DNA from: Thermogemmatispora aurantia
GTDB taxonomy: Bacteria > Chloroflexota > Ktedonobacteria > Ktedonobacterales > Ktedonobacteraceae
Assembly: GCF_008974285.1 (NCBI RefSeq)
Contig: NZ_BKZV01000002.1
Span: 186,001 to 250,000, forward strand
DNA length: 64,000 nt
Direction: 5' to 3'
Both the position numbers and the translations under genes were made by a program. This document shows positions 17,674 through 27,026 of this stretch, piece by piece. The notes beneath the pieces are model-generated. The model was not told the DNA's origin. It saw only the letters and a program-made list of their open reading frames with translations, and did no database searches. The number at the start of each line of letters is the position of its first letter. Position 1 is the first letter of the stretch.

Positions 17674-20217
17674 ATGGACGCCTTCCAGTTCGGCCAATGG
17701 TTCAGCAAACGACGGCGCATTTACGGCTGGCACAGCCAGCGGGCTCTGATCGAGACAATCCGCAAGGACCCGGCGCTGCGCGCCCTCGGTATCTCTGAAG
17801 ACTTCCTGGCGCGGCTGGAAGCCGGCCATCTGCACTACCCTTTCCGCGGGAAAACCCGGCAGCGCGTTCTCGCTCTGGCTGCCCTGCTCTGCCGCACGCC
17901 GCGCGATGTGCAGCTCTATCAGCGGGCCGCCGGCCTGCACGATCTCAGTCCCCAGGAAACGGAGCTGCTCGCCACCCTCACCGAGCAGCTGGGAGGACCT
18001 TCCTCACCAAGTCCTGTTTTGCTCCCTCCCCGCCCCACCCATCTGATCGGTCGCAATCGCGAGCTTCAGCACCTTCTCCATGCCCTGCGCGAAGAGGGTC
18101 CAGGCATCTATATTATCAGCGGCATGCCCGGCGTTGGGAAAAGCGCCCTCGCCGCCGAGCTGGTCCATTTATTGGCCACCGATGGCAACCGTTACCGGCG
18201 CTGTTTCCCCGACGGCATCGTGGCCCTCAGCGCGCGAGGCTGTCAGGGGCTGCCTGGTCTTTGCACCCTGCTTCAGCGCTTGCTTGCTCTACTCAGCGTG
18301 GGTCAGCATCAGTCTGAGCAGACCAAGGGGACACTTATGCTCTCCCCGATGCTGGTGTCAGGCCAGACCAGCTGTTCTGAGGCCGAGATGACCACCTTGC
18401 TCGACCAGGTGCGCACACGGCTCGCTGGGAAACGCGCTTTGCTGCTGTTGGACGATCTGGAATCACCTTTCCCATTGCGCCAGGCCGCCGAGGTCCTGCT
18501 GACCTGCGGCAGCCACCAGGGGGAGCGCCTGAGTGAGAGCTGCGAGTATCTTACCGGTAGCAGTATGCTGGTGATCAGTCGTATCGTGCCATCCGCTACT
18601 GCCCTGCCCACCCATCACTATCATCTAGAGCCGCTGGCTCCTGCGGACGCTCTCGCGCTCTTCCTGACCCTCCTGGGTCGTAGCGCCCCAACCTTGAGCG
18701 CCAGTGAGCTGCAGGCAGCAGAGCGTATTTGCAGCGCCGTCGGCGGCCTCCCGCGAGCCATCGAGCTGGCCGCTACGGCGGTCGGCGCCGGTATCTCCTG
18801 CGAGCTGCTGGCGGAGCGCCTCTCGCTCCATCCACTCGATGCCTTGCTGGATAGTGAGGGCGAGCTACGCCGCCTGCTCGCCGAGGCGCTGACCACGCTT
18901 CCCCCGGAGACGAGAGAGCTACTGCTGCAGCTCGCCCCCCTGATGGCCAGGCCCTTTAGCCTGGCTGAGGCGGCTGACTGGCAACAGCGTTGCACTGGCA
19001 TAGGCCCTGCTGGACCTCAGTCTGGCCAGGCATTCATCGCCGAGTCTTCCAGTTCCCCACAACGCACGCTGGCCAGCACCGCCGCCCACCTGGCGCGCCT
19101 GGTACGCAGCTCCCTGCTGGATCTCCATCCAGAGATGGATGGCGCGGCAGGTGGCGGTGGCAGCGCCCAAGAACGACGCTATCAGGTTCATCCACTGCTG
19201 CGCGCCTACGTCCAGGAGGAATGGCAGCGTCGGCAGGCCGCCCTGCTGGCCTTCGCCACCGAGCAGCAACACGACATTCCGGCCCTGAAGAGCCGCCAGG
19301 CAGAGCTATTGCTCACCCTTGCTCAGGCTTACCAGAGCGGTCAGGACGCAGTTTTTCTCCAGCTTCTGCAGTCCCTGCTCGGACTGTTAGCTCATCTGCC
19401 CTTCAGCGAGAGTGAGCCACTCTTGCTGCGTGGTCTTGAGGTGAGCCAGCGCACAGGAGCCCCGTTCTTCCTCGCCTGCTTTCTCCAACGTCTTGGCGCG
19501 CTCTACTTCTACCACGGCCATTTCCAGCAGGCCCATCAGCGCTTCGAGGAGAGCCTCCAGGCGGCCCAGCAAGCGCTGCAGCCGGGGCAGCCACTACCCG
19601 CACTCAATCAGGGCAGCCATCCCCGCAGCTATCTCGCACGCTCCCGATTTTATCAGGCCGCGCTGGCCAGCAGCCAAGGCGATCTGGCGCTGGCGCAGCG
19701 CTATATCAATATTTTTCTCCGCATCTGCCAGGAGTGTGGCGATGTGCGCGGCACCATCGAAGCTCTGAAGCTACAGGGACGCTACGCTTATCGCCAGTAC
19801 CGTCAGGAAGAGGCCAGGCAGGCTCTGCGCCACGCCGAGCATCTCCTGATCTCCCAGGAGCGGCAGCTTACCCTCCCCTACGACCGAGCGCTGCGCCTGG
19901 AGATTCAGCTGTTGCTCTGCCACACGCGCGACGATCAGGTTGAGGCGCGGGCCACGCTTGAGCAGCTGATCGCTCTGGCCAGCGACTATCTTGATCCTTA
20001 CTTCGTTCCGGCGCTGGTCCTCGACGAGGCTGACTTTGCCTGGCGGCAAGGAGCCTGGGAGCTGGCCCATCTCTATGCCCTACGCGCCATTCGCGAGGCT
20101 GATCGCCTCGGAGCCAGCTTCCTTCACCAGAAGGGCCTGACTCTTCTCCAACGCCTCACTGGCGACGAACCACGGCTGGCCACCAGACCAACGCGCCCGC
20201 TCCAACAGGGCGACTAA
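17674..20217 (+). CDS. NB-ARC/STAND ATPase with N-terminal HTH-like region and C-terminal helical repeats
   Basis: 847 residues. The first ~105 residues look like an XRE-type DNA-binding region (FGQWFSKRRRIYGWHSQRAL and EDFLARLEAG). An NB-ARC-type ATPase follows: HLIGRNREL, Walker A GMPGVGKS (150-157) and Walker B ALLLLDDLES. The C-terminal ~350 residues are alpha-helical with TPR-like units (LYFYHGHFQQAHQRFEESLQ). This is the architecture of signal-transducing STAND regulators, which oligomerise on ligand binding; many in Chloroflexota and Actinomycetota are transcription regulators (AfsR-like) and others act in defence. No effector enzyme is fused and no biosynthetic cluster lies beside it, so its role is open. 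AGAGG lies 8 bases upstream of the ATG. Confidence 0.8.
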   Translation: MDAFQFGQWFSKRRRIYGWHSQRALIETIRKDPALRALGISEDFLARLEAGHLHYPFRGKTRQRVLALAALLCRTPRDVQLYQRAAGLHDLSPQETELLATLTEQLGGPSSPSPVLLPPRPTHLIGRNRELQHLLHALREEGPGIYIISGMPGVGKSALAAELVHLLATDGNRYRRCFPDGIVALSARGCQGLPGLCTLLQRLLALLSVGQHQSEQTKGTLMLSPMLVSGQTSCSEAEMTTLLDQVRTRLAGKRALLLLDDLESPFPLRQAAEVLLTCGSHQGERLSESCEYLTGSSMLVISRIVPSATALPTHHYHLEPLAPADALALFLTLLGRSAPTLSASELQAAERICSAVGGLPRAIELAATAVGAGISCELLAERLSLHPLDALLDSEGELRRLLAEALTTLPPETRELLLQLAPLMARPFSLAEAADWQQRCTGIGPAGPQSGQAFIAESSSSPQRTLASTAAHLARLVRSSLLDLHPEMDGAAGGGGSAQERRYQVHPLLRAYVQEEWQRRQAALLAFATEQQHDIPALKSRQAELLLTLAQAYQSGQDAVFLQLLQSLLGLLAHLPFSESEPLLLRGLEVSQRTGAPFFLACFLQRLGALYFYHGHFQQAHQRFEESLQAAQQALQPGQPLPALNQGSHPRSYLARSRFYQAALASSQGDLALAQRYINIFLRICQECGDVRGTIEALKLQGRYAYRQYRQEEARQALRHAEHLLISQERQLTLPYDRALRLEIQLLLCHTRDDQVEARATLEQLIALASDYLDPYFVPALVLDEADFAWRQGAWELAHLYALRAIREADRLGASFLHQKGLTLLQRLTGDEPRLATRPTRPLQQGD

Positions 20218-20251
20218 AGTCAGACGAGACCTGGACAGAGACCAAAAACGC

Positions 20252-20318
20252 AGTCGGCTGCTAAGGAGCATGGCCCTCGCTGGTGCCGACGAAGGGTTGC
20301 GCTCCTCAGCAGCCGACT
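20252..20318 (-). terminator. Long-stem hairpin downstream of tex
   Basis: An 18-bp inverted repeat with one mismatch (arms 20252-20269 and 20301-20318) and a 31-base loop. On the minus strand it is followed by GCGTTTTTGG, so it fits a rho-independent terminator for tex, although the loop is longer than usual. The rest of the gap 20218-20530 shows nothing else. Confidence 0.65.
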
Positions 20319-20530
20319 CCAGGTTCTACTATAGGCGATGCAGGTACAGTCTGCAGCAGAAATGCCACTCACGAACGCGGAAAGAGCGCGTAATTTCACC
20401 GCCCCGCCGATCAGCTCCGCCCGCTCCACAGGCCCTTCGGTGAAGCTGGGCCATAGCGCGGAAGAGCACTCTCCCGTAGCCAGGCTAGCTGCCGCTGATC
20501 GGCAGCAGCAGTGGCTCGCCAGAGGGCCAG

Positions 20531-22882
20531 CTAGCGCGCAGTCGCACGCAGGCCGCGCATGCTGAGCTGGATCTGCTCGCGCTGCAGGTCGACGGCCAGG
20601 ACACGCACCTGGACCACCTGCCCGACAGCCACCACGGCCAGGGGATCGCGCACATAGTGGTCGGCCAGCTCCGAAATATGGACCAGCCCATCGCGCTTGA
20701 CCCCGATATCCACAAAGGCGCCGAAGTCGACCACATTGCGCACTGTCCCCTGGAGCACCATGCCAGGCTTGAGGTCCTCTAGCTTCAGGACATCATGGCG
20801 CAGAATAGGCGGGGGTAGCTCATCGCGCGGATCAAGGCCCGGTTTCTCTAGATTCTCCAAGATATCAAGCAGCGTCGGCAGCCCTACGCCGATTTTGCGC
20901 GCAATGTCGGCCCAGGCGGCTTGCTCGCCATCGATTGCGGCGCCATCCAGACTCTGCCGACGCCGCCCGCGGCCCAGCGTGCTTTGTAGCTTGACCAGGC
21001 GCCGGAATTGGGCAACGCGCTCCGCCGGCTTGAGTGCCCCATCGGCGCCGTCGGGGAGCATCGCCAGCAAAGCGCGGGCCGCCGCATAGCTCTCGGGATG
21101 GATAAAGGTATTGTCAAGCATCTCGACGCCATTAGCGATCTTCAGGAAACCGGCGGCCTGGGTAAAGGTAGCCGGTCCCAGGCCAGGAACCTTCAGTAAC
21201 TCCTCACGCGAGCGGAATGGGCCGTGCTCCTCGCGGTATTTGACAATCGCAGTGGCGACACGGCTGTTAATGCCAGCAACATGTCTGAGCAGAGCAGCCG
21301 AAGCCGAATTCAGCTCGACGCCCGCAAAGTTGACGCAGGAGACAACCACCCGCTCCAGCATCTCGGCCAGGGCTTTTTGGTCAACATCGTGTTGATAGAG
21401 ACCAACGCCCAGCGCGCGTGGATCGATCTTGACCAGCTCCGCCAGAGGGTCCTGGAGGCGACGAGCGATCGAAATGGTACCGCGTTGCGTGGCGTCCAGC
21501 GTTGGGAATTCCTGGCGGGCAATCTCCGAGGCCGAATAGACCGAGGCTCCAGCCTCATTGACGATCACATAGCCGATCTCGCCGCGGCGACCTGTCTCTT
21601 CCTCCAGCTCGCGTATCAATGCCGCCACCAGCTGCTCCGTCTCACGCGAGGCTGTGCCATTGCCTATGGCGATAACCTTCAGGTCGTACTCGCCAATCAG
21701 GCGGCGCAGCGTCTGCCTGGCTTTCTCCTCCTGATGGAGGTAGATGGTATCCGAGGTCAGGTATTTGCCGGTCTCGTCGACGACGGCCAGCTTGCAGCCA
21801 GTGCGATAGCCAGGGTCGATACCCAGCACCTTGTAGCCGCGCAGTGGCGGCTGTAGCAGCAGATGGCGCAGGTTGGCCGCGAAGATCCCGATGGCGTGCT
21901 CTTCAGCTTTGCGTGTCAGCTCAACACGCACCTCGCGCTCCATCGCCGGGGCCAGTAGACGCTTGTAACCGTCTTCAATGGCCTGGGCGAGCTGAGCGGC
22001 AAAAGGCGAGGTCTCCTTGATGGGGTAGTGGGCCGTGATAGCAGGCCGCGCCTGCTCGTAGTCGAGCGTCACGCTGACGCGCAGCACCTCTTCGCGCTCG
22101 GCGCGGTTGAGAGCAAGAACGCGATGGGGGACCATACGTTCGACGCTCTCGTGAAAGTCATAGTAGATACGGTAAGTACCTTTGGGATCTTTCTCAGCCA
22201 GGGCTTCGGGATCGACGGGACGGGCGCTGACCGTGGCCTGCTGGAAGAAGAGAGCGCGCACAGCACCGCGCACACTGGCATCTTCGGCGACGATCTCGGC
22301 GACAATATCGCGCGCTCCCGCATAGGCCTCCAGGGCCGTCTCGACGCCCTTCTCGGGATCAAGCACGGGGCGCGCCTGCTCCTCTAGCACCGTAGCCGGA
22401 TCACCCGGTAGCTCGGGTTGCTGTAGAATCAGCTCCGCTAGCGGGAGCAGCCCCTTCTCGCGCGCCACACTGGCCCGGGTTTTGCGCTTAGGCCGGTAGG
22501 GAAGATAGAGATCCTCGACCTCCTGCAGGGTGCGGGCCGCCATGATGGCCGCTTCCAGCTCTGGCGTGAGCTTACCCTGGGCGGCGATCAAACGGCGCAC
22601 ATCAGCCTTGCGCTCAAAAAGGGCGCGTAGGGCCGCGGCACGGTCGGCAATGGCCTGAATCTGAACCTCATCGAGGCTGCCCGTCACCTCTTTGCGATAG
22701 CGGGCAATAAAAGGGATGGTGTTGCCTTCATCCAGCAAGGTGAGAGTGCGCGCAACCTGCTCACTGGACAGCTGCAGCTCGCTGCTCAGCAGGCGCGCTA
22801 ACTCGGAAACGGGGAGGATCTCCTCGGCTGTGCTCTGTGTCATGCTTGTTGCATCATTCACATTCACCAGAATACGTGCCAC
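20531..22882 (-). CDS. tex: Tex-like RNA-binding transcription accessory protein
   Basis: 783 residues, the standard Tex length and layout: an N-terminal helical part (FIARYRKEVTGSLDEVQ), the YqgF-homologous RNase H-like domain (VLGIDPGYRTGCKLAVVD), helix-hairpin-helix motifs (LLRHVAGINSRVATAIVKYR and LLKVPGLGPATF) and a C-terminal S1 domain (VLQGTVRNVVDFGAFVDIGV). Tex binds RNA and associates with transcription complexes. The start at 22882 is uncertain: an internal ATG (MTQSTAEE) 13 residues later would also fit the family N-terminus. Monocistronic and transcribed convergently with the NB-ARC gene. Confidence 0.92.
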   Translation of the reverse strand: MARILVNVNDATSMTQSTAEEILPVSELARLLSSELQLSSEQVARTLTLLDEGNTIPFIARYRKEVTGSLDEVQIQAIADRAAALRALFERKADVRRLIAAQGKLTPELEAAIMAARTLQEVEDLYLPYRPKRKTRASVAREKGLLPLAELILQQPELPGDPATVLEEQARPVLDPEKGVETALEAYAGARDIVAEIVAEDASVRGAVRALFFQQATVSARPVDPEALAEKDPKGTYRIYYDFHESVERMVPHRVLALNRAEREEVLRVSVTLDYEQARPAITAHYPIKETSPFAAQLAQAIEDGYKRLLAPAMEREVRVELTRKAEEHAIGIFAANLRHLLLQPPLRGYKVLGIDPGYRTGCKLAVVDETGKYLTSDTIYLHQEEKARQTLRRLIGEYDLKVIAIGNGTASRETEQLVAALIRELEEETGRRGEIGYVIVNEAGASVYSASEIARQEFPTLDATQRGTISIARRLQDPLAELVKIDPRALGVGLYQHDVDQKALAEMLERVVVSCVNFAGVELNSASAALLRHVAGINSRVATAIVKYREEHGPFRSREELLKVPGLGPATFTQAAGFLKIANGVEMLDNTFIHPESYAAARALLAMLPDGADGALKPAERVAQFRRLVKLQSTLGRGRRRQSLDGAAIDGEQAAWADIARKIGVGLPTLLDILENLEKPGLDPRDELPPPILRHDVLKLEDLKPGMVLQGTVRNVVDFGAFVDIGVKRDGLVHISELADHYVRDPLAVVAVGQVVQVRVLAVDLQREQIQLSMRGLRATAR

Positions 22883-23038
22883 CTTCTGTCTGTGCTCGTG
22901 TTGGTCTAATCAGGATGGGTTGGCCAGCTCGGGCAGGAGCAACCCGCGCCTATGATACCATAGCCACCGCACCAGGCCAGCCTTTCCAGGCCCTTTGTCC
23001 GGTTCCCTAGAGGCTGCTGGTATCTGGCCTGGCAGTCA

Positions 23039-24619
23039 TTACACACCTCCGCTTGCCCAGCGACGACTGAGGAAAGCGCGTCTCCCGAGCAGACCACCCA
23101 GCCAGCCGAGCGTCATCGCCAGCAGCAGACCGCCACCAAGATAGAGAAGAGGGGCAGGAACATTAGAGCTGGTCCCCGCCGAAGGGAGCGAGAAGAGCCA
23201 GGGCGCTACCTGGTGGATAATGCGCGTCAGCTCGCGCCCAATCTGAAGAGGAAGCCCCGTCTGATTAGCGTGCTGCAGCTGCAGCTCTCCCCGGAGGCGC
23301 TGAGTAACGATGACCAGCAGCCCACAGCTGAAGACGAGCCAGAACATTACCGTACTGCAGATTCCCGCCCAGAAGCCGGCCCGGGCCCCGCGCAGTGAAC
23401 TGCCGCCGCGACGAGTGCTCATAAAGCCAGCCAGTAGATAGCACAACCAGCCCAGAACCAGTGACAAGAAGAGGGCCTCTTGCGTACGCAGCAGCAGCAC
23501 CAGAAGCGCCGAACCAATGCCCTGCAACAGTCCCCAGAGGCAGCCCTGCCCTAATGGACTGGGCAATGGGCGCAGCGGCTGCGGGGCCACCATGACCGCC
23601 TGTCTCCCCTGGCCAGCAGGCCCAGGCACCGACTGCCGTCCCGGTCCAGCTGGAGAAGCCGGCGAGAGAGGATAAGACGAGGATCGCGGTACAGGTGCTC
23701 CCTTGACCACCACTGCCGGGCCTGCTCCCGATCGCGCTCCCCGCCCAGACCCGGCCAGCGGCCCACCGAGCACGCGCACCGTTGGGTCAGCATGGCCCAG
23801 AAAGACGTTTCTTCCTTGAAGAGCTTCGGCGAACTCGCGCATAGAATGAAAACGTCCCTCTGGATTGAGAGCCAGACCCTTCAACAACGCCTGCTCAACA
23901 TGAGGCGAGATCTGCGGATTCAGTAGGCGCGGCGGCTGCAGCGTTTCTCGCAAACTGCGACTGATAGCCGAAGGAGGCTTCGTTGCCGTCAGCAGATAAT
24001 ACATCGTCGCCGCCAGGGCATAGATATCCGACTGGGGCGTCGTCGTACCCGTATACTGCTCTAGCGGACTGAAACCCTCCGTCACCGCTTTGATCATGGT
24101 CTGGCTGGCGCTGGCAGGATCATAGAGCTTGGTTACGCCGAAATCGACCAGAACAGCATAGCCCTGGAGCGTCAGAATAATATTAGCTGGCTTGATATCA
24201 CGATGGACCACCGCCGGTGTGCGACTATGCAGCTCCTGCAGTACTTGCATAATGGGCAGAAACCAGGCCAGCACCTCCGGCTCAGAGCACGGGGCCCCGC
24301 GCGCCTGCATCAGCTGGAGCAGGTTCTGGCCCTCGATCAGCTGCATCACCAGGTAGAAGCGGCCACCCTCCTCGAAGGCATCGTAGACCTGCGGGAGATG
24401 TTTGCTCTTAATCGTAAAAAGAATGCCCGCCTCCATCAGCGCCTGGCGTCGCGCTGCCGGGGTTACATCGTAGGTCTCCTTGATAGCACAAGGACGATCG
24501 CCCTCGCTGGTATCAATGCCGCGGTAGACCGAGCCAAAGCCGCCGCGGTTGATGAGACCGTCGATAATATAGTGGCCTCCGACGACCGTCCCAGATTTCA
24601 AAGGCAGGGGGAAAGTCAT
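23039..24619 (-). CDS. Hanks-type serine/threonine protein kinase with C-terminal membrane segments
   Basis: 526 residues from the ATG at 24619, chosen because the kinase fold starts immediately (GGHYIIDGLINRGGFGSVYR, the glycine-rich loop) and AGAAGGA lies upstream; the frame is open to 24913. The catalytic loop VVHRDIKPANIIL and the metal-binding DFG in LVDFGVTKL are intact. A Pro/Gly/Ala-rich linker (~290-360) joins the kinase to a C-terminal region with about four hydrophobic helices, so it is membrane-anchored with the kinase on the cytoplasmic side. No PASTA repeats are present. It probably balances the PP2C phosphatase at 7903. Divergent from the sigma factor gene. Confidence 0.88.
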   Translation of the reverse strand: MTFPLPLKSGTVVGGHYIIDGLINRGGFGSVYRGIDTSEGDRPCAIKETYDVTPAARRQALMEAGILFTIKSKHLPQVYDAFEEGGRFYLVMQLIEGQNLLQLMQARGAPCSEPEVLAWFLPIMQVLQELHSRTPAVVHRDIKPANIILTLQGYAVLVDFGVTKLYDPASASQTMIKAVTEGFSPLEQYTGTTTPQSDIYALAATMYYLLTATKPPSAISRSLRETLQPPRLLNPQISPHVEQALLKGLALNPEGRFHSMREFAEALQGRNVFLGHADPTVRVLGGPLAGSGRGARSGAGPAVVVKGAPVPRSSSYPLSPASPAGPGRQSVPGPAGQGRQAVMVAPQPLRPLPSPLGQGCLWGLLQGIGSALLVLLLRTQEALFLSLVLGWLCYLLAGFMSTRRGGSSLRGARAGFWAGICSTVMFWLVFSCGLLVIVTQRLRGELQLQHANQTGLPLQIGRELTRIIHQVAPWLFSLPSAGTSSNVPAPLLYLGGGLLLAMTLGWLGGLLGRRAFLSRRWASGGV

Positions 24620-24969
24620 CTCGTAGTCCTTCTCCCGGGCAACACTCGGCAGCAGATGTTTGACAGGATCAGCTCTGGCAGCGGGCCAGCTTCCCGTTCC
24701 ATTCCGTTGTGTGCTGCCCCACCCAGCGCCGGTAGCAGCTCGGAACGAGCCGCACCGGCTAGCTAGTAACTTCAGATTCCCCATCTTATTGTACACCAGC
24801 AGCCGCAGAGCAAGGGCCACCCACCCGTAGAGATAAGCAGGAAGGAATGCCGGGACGGCGAGGTTCCTCCACCGTCCTCGGGCCTTCCTCCCCCTCCACA
24901 GAACAGCGGTCAAAGTTCTCCCCTGTTCATTATCTCCTCAAGGGCATTTCATCTGCGTGGCCCTCGTGC

Positions 24970-25000
24970 TATACTGGAGAGAATAACGCTCCATGGAGCG
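24970..25000 (+). promoter_or_regulatory. TATACT box followed by a 14-bp perfect palindrome
   Basis: TATACT at 24970-24975 (weak -35 TTTCAT 17 bases upstream) is followed 11 bp later by CGCTCCATGGAGCG at 24987-25000, a perfect palindrome placed where a repressor would block initiation. It lies in the 777-bp divergent gap 24620-25396 between the kinase and sigma genes. No other gene or RNA is visible in the gap apart from the promoter at 25040-25067. Confidence 0.35.
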
Positions 25001-25039
25001 ATGTTATAAATAGACAGAGATCGCAAGCAAGGGTCCGGC

Positions 25040-25067
25040 TTGCAATCGTGTGCCAGTATGGTACAAT
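25040..25067 (+). promoter_or_regulatory. Predicted promoter of the sigma-70 gene
   Basis: TTGCAA and TACAAT separated by 16 bases, about 325 bases upstream of the sigma gene start. Both hexamers are close to the sigma-A consensus. Confidence 0.5.
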
Positions 25068-25396
25068 GAGGCCATGCTCAACCGATCTGGCAAGAAAGGG
25101 AGCCTGCTCCGGGGCCGGGCTGAGGGGGCAAGAGAGCCGGCACGTGGCTCCAGGAGCGAGTGAGCAAGGCGGTAGCCTGGGAAAGAAGACGGAGCAGGCA
25201 GACGGTTCACCAGATGCGGTGAGGGTTCGTACAATAAGAACAGAGTAGATAGAGTTGCAGCACGTTTACTTCCTTTCCTGGAGGAAGGGACTGTCTGTCA
25301 CTCTTGCGGCGATCCAGCAGGCCGACCACAAGAGAGGATTATATTGCTCCCTGCCCCGGGTGGGGAGACAAGAGCAGGTACTTGGAACGAAAAGTG

Positions 25397-26335
25397 ATGT
25401 TCGACGCCGATAAGCCGACCGAGCCAGAACGCGAACTCATACCAGAGCCGGAGCCGGAACCGGAGCCGGAGCCAGAGCAGGATGAGGATGCGGACCTGAC
25501 CTCGCTAGCGCAGAGCGATAGCCTGCGCCTCTACCTCCGTGAGATCTCTCGCATCCCCCTGCTGACCCCAGCGCGCGAGGCCGAACTGGCCGAGCGGGCT
25601 GAACAGGGAGATAGCGATGCGCGCAACCAGCTCATCATGGCCAACCTCCGCCTGGTGGTCAGCATCGCTAAGAAGTACGTAGGCCAGGGGCTCTCCCTGG
25701 AGGACCTGATCGGCGAGGGCAATATCGGCCTTATTCGCGCTGTCACCAAGTTCGACTACAAGAAGGGCTTCCGCTTTTCAACGTACGCTACCTGGTGGAT
25801 TAAGCAGGCGATTACGCGAGCGATTCTGGAGGGGACGCGCGTGGTTCGCCTTCCAGTCTACATCATGGAGGAGGTCATGCGCGTCAAGCGCATCATGCGC
25901 CAGCTCTACCAGGAGATGGGAAGGGAGCCTTCACCCGAGAGTATCGGGGAGCGGCTCGGCATGAGTCCAGAGCGCGTCAACGAGCTTCTGATCTGGGCAG
26001 AAAAGGTCTTCTCGCTGGATGCGCCTCTCTCCGACGAGGAGGAGAACACGCTGGGCGATATCATCGAGGATGCTCGCGAGCGAGGGCCTATGGAGGTCAC
26101 CAACCAGCAGCTGCTGCGTGAAGAGATTCGGAAGGTGCTGAACCAGCTCACGACCCGCGAGCGCCAGGTGATCGAGCTCCGCTTTGGCCTCATTGACGAC
26201 CACGACCACACGCTTGAAGAGGTGGGTCGCAAGCTGAAAGTCACTCGCGAGCGCGTGCGCCAGATTGAGGAGCGAGCGATCCGCAAGCTGCGCCACCCCC
26301 AGGCCAGTCGTTACTTGAAGGACTACCTTGACTGA
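25397..26335 (+). CDS. Primary-type RNA polymerase sigma-70 factor (RpoD/SigA-like)
   Basis: About 312 residues. After an acidic Pro-Glu repeat near residue 15 come region 1.2 ([20 protein letters not shown]), region 2 ([45 protein letters not shown]), region 3 and region 4 ([20 protein letters not shown]). These conserved blocks are of the primary or closely related group 2 class. Region 1.1 is absent, so it may be an SigA-like alternative factor and not the housekeeping one. The frame is open to 25304. The start at 25397 (or GTG at 25394) is chosen because the conserved part begins shortly after; its ribosome-binding site is weak. Confidence 0.92.
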   Translation: MFDADKPTEPERELIPEPEPEPEPEPEQDEDADLTSLAQSDSLRLYLREISRIPLLTPAREAELAERAEQGDSDARNQLIMANLRLVVSIAKKYVGQGLSLEDLIGEGNIGLIRAVTKFDYKKGFRFSTYATWWIKQAITRAILEGTRVVRLPVYIMEEVMRVKRIMRQLYQEMGREPSPESIGERLGMSPERVNELLIWAEKVFSLDAPLSDEEENTLGDIIEDARERGPMEVTNQQLLREEIRKVLNQLTTRERQVIELRFGLIDDHDHTLEEVGRKLKVTRERVRQIEERAIRKLRHPQASRYLKDYLD

Positions 26336-27026
26336 ACGCGACGGCGCTGGCTGGATCGCCACAGGCCCCAGGTCAGGACAAGGTTCGCAGCGAGGCCAGT
26401 CTCCGACAGACAGATCGGCTCCTCGCCGACCGCCAGCGGCCAGCCTCGCCCCCTTCTCCCCGCGAAGCGAACCGCGAGCAGAACAGGCCAGGGCAGGACA
26501 GGAGGGGGTCAACCGCCCCTACTGCATGAGTACGATGGCTGCCTGTCCTGCCTCCGCGCCTTCCCCACTGCGCTCTCGCATCCTCGTCGCCAAGCCTCCC
26601 CTGAGACAAGAAGAAAGATAGGTGAATAGAAACAATTCTTATGTTACACAACCAAACAGTGAGGACATGACTTTTGGGGCACATCCCCGCCTCTCTGTAG
26701 ATGCTCCCCGTCGAAGAACGTAAATAATTACGTCGGTACCGCTGCCATGTTATTATGGAGAAAGCAGGGGAGAGCGCCCAGCTGGTCAGGTCAGCTAGCT
26801 GACGAGCGCTTTTCTCTCGCTGGGCTGATGAGACAGGCCCTTTCTCTCGTGACAGAGCACCTGGCAGCCTGGCAGCAGGCCAGATCAGTCCTTGCAAGCT
26901 GGGGTCACCAGGCAGGCAATCAGCGAGAGGATGACGGGCCATTGCAGGAACGCAGAAATGGAGGGGGCACTGGGCTCCCTACTTTGCACGGCGTCGCACA
27001 AGGGGGGAGCCAGTGCGTTCACGCAC
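26336..27026. other. 691-bp intergenic region with a palindrome
   Basis: Between the sigma and kinase genes, both on the plus strand. It contains the inverted repeat ACGTAA-ATAA-TTACGT at 26718-26733, shaped like a repressor site and about 300 bases ahead of the kinase. The small reading frames on both strands are not credible genes. No clear terminator with a T-tract follows the sigma gene. Confidence 0.35.

Noticed and set aside
24847..25248. 133-residue reading frame in the kinase/sigma gap
   Set aside because: It overlaps two promoter-like elements and a palindrome, has no family resemblance and lacks a good start context.
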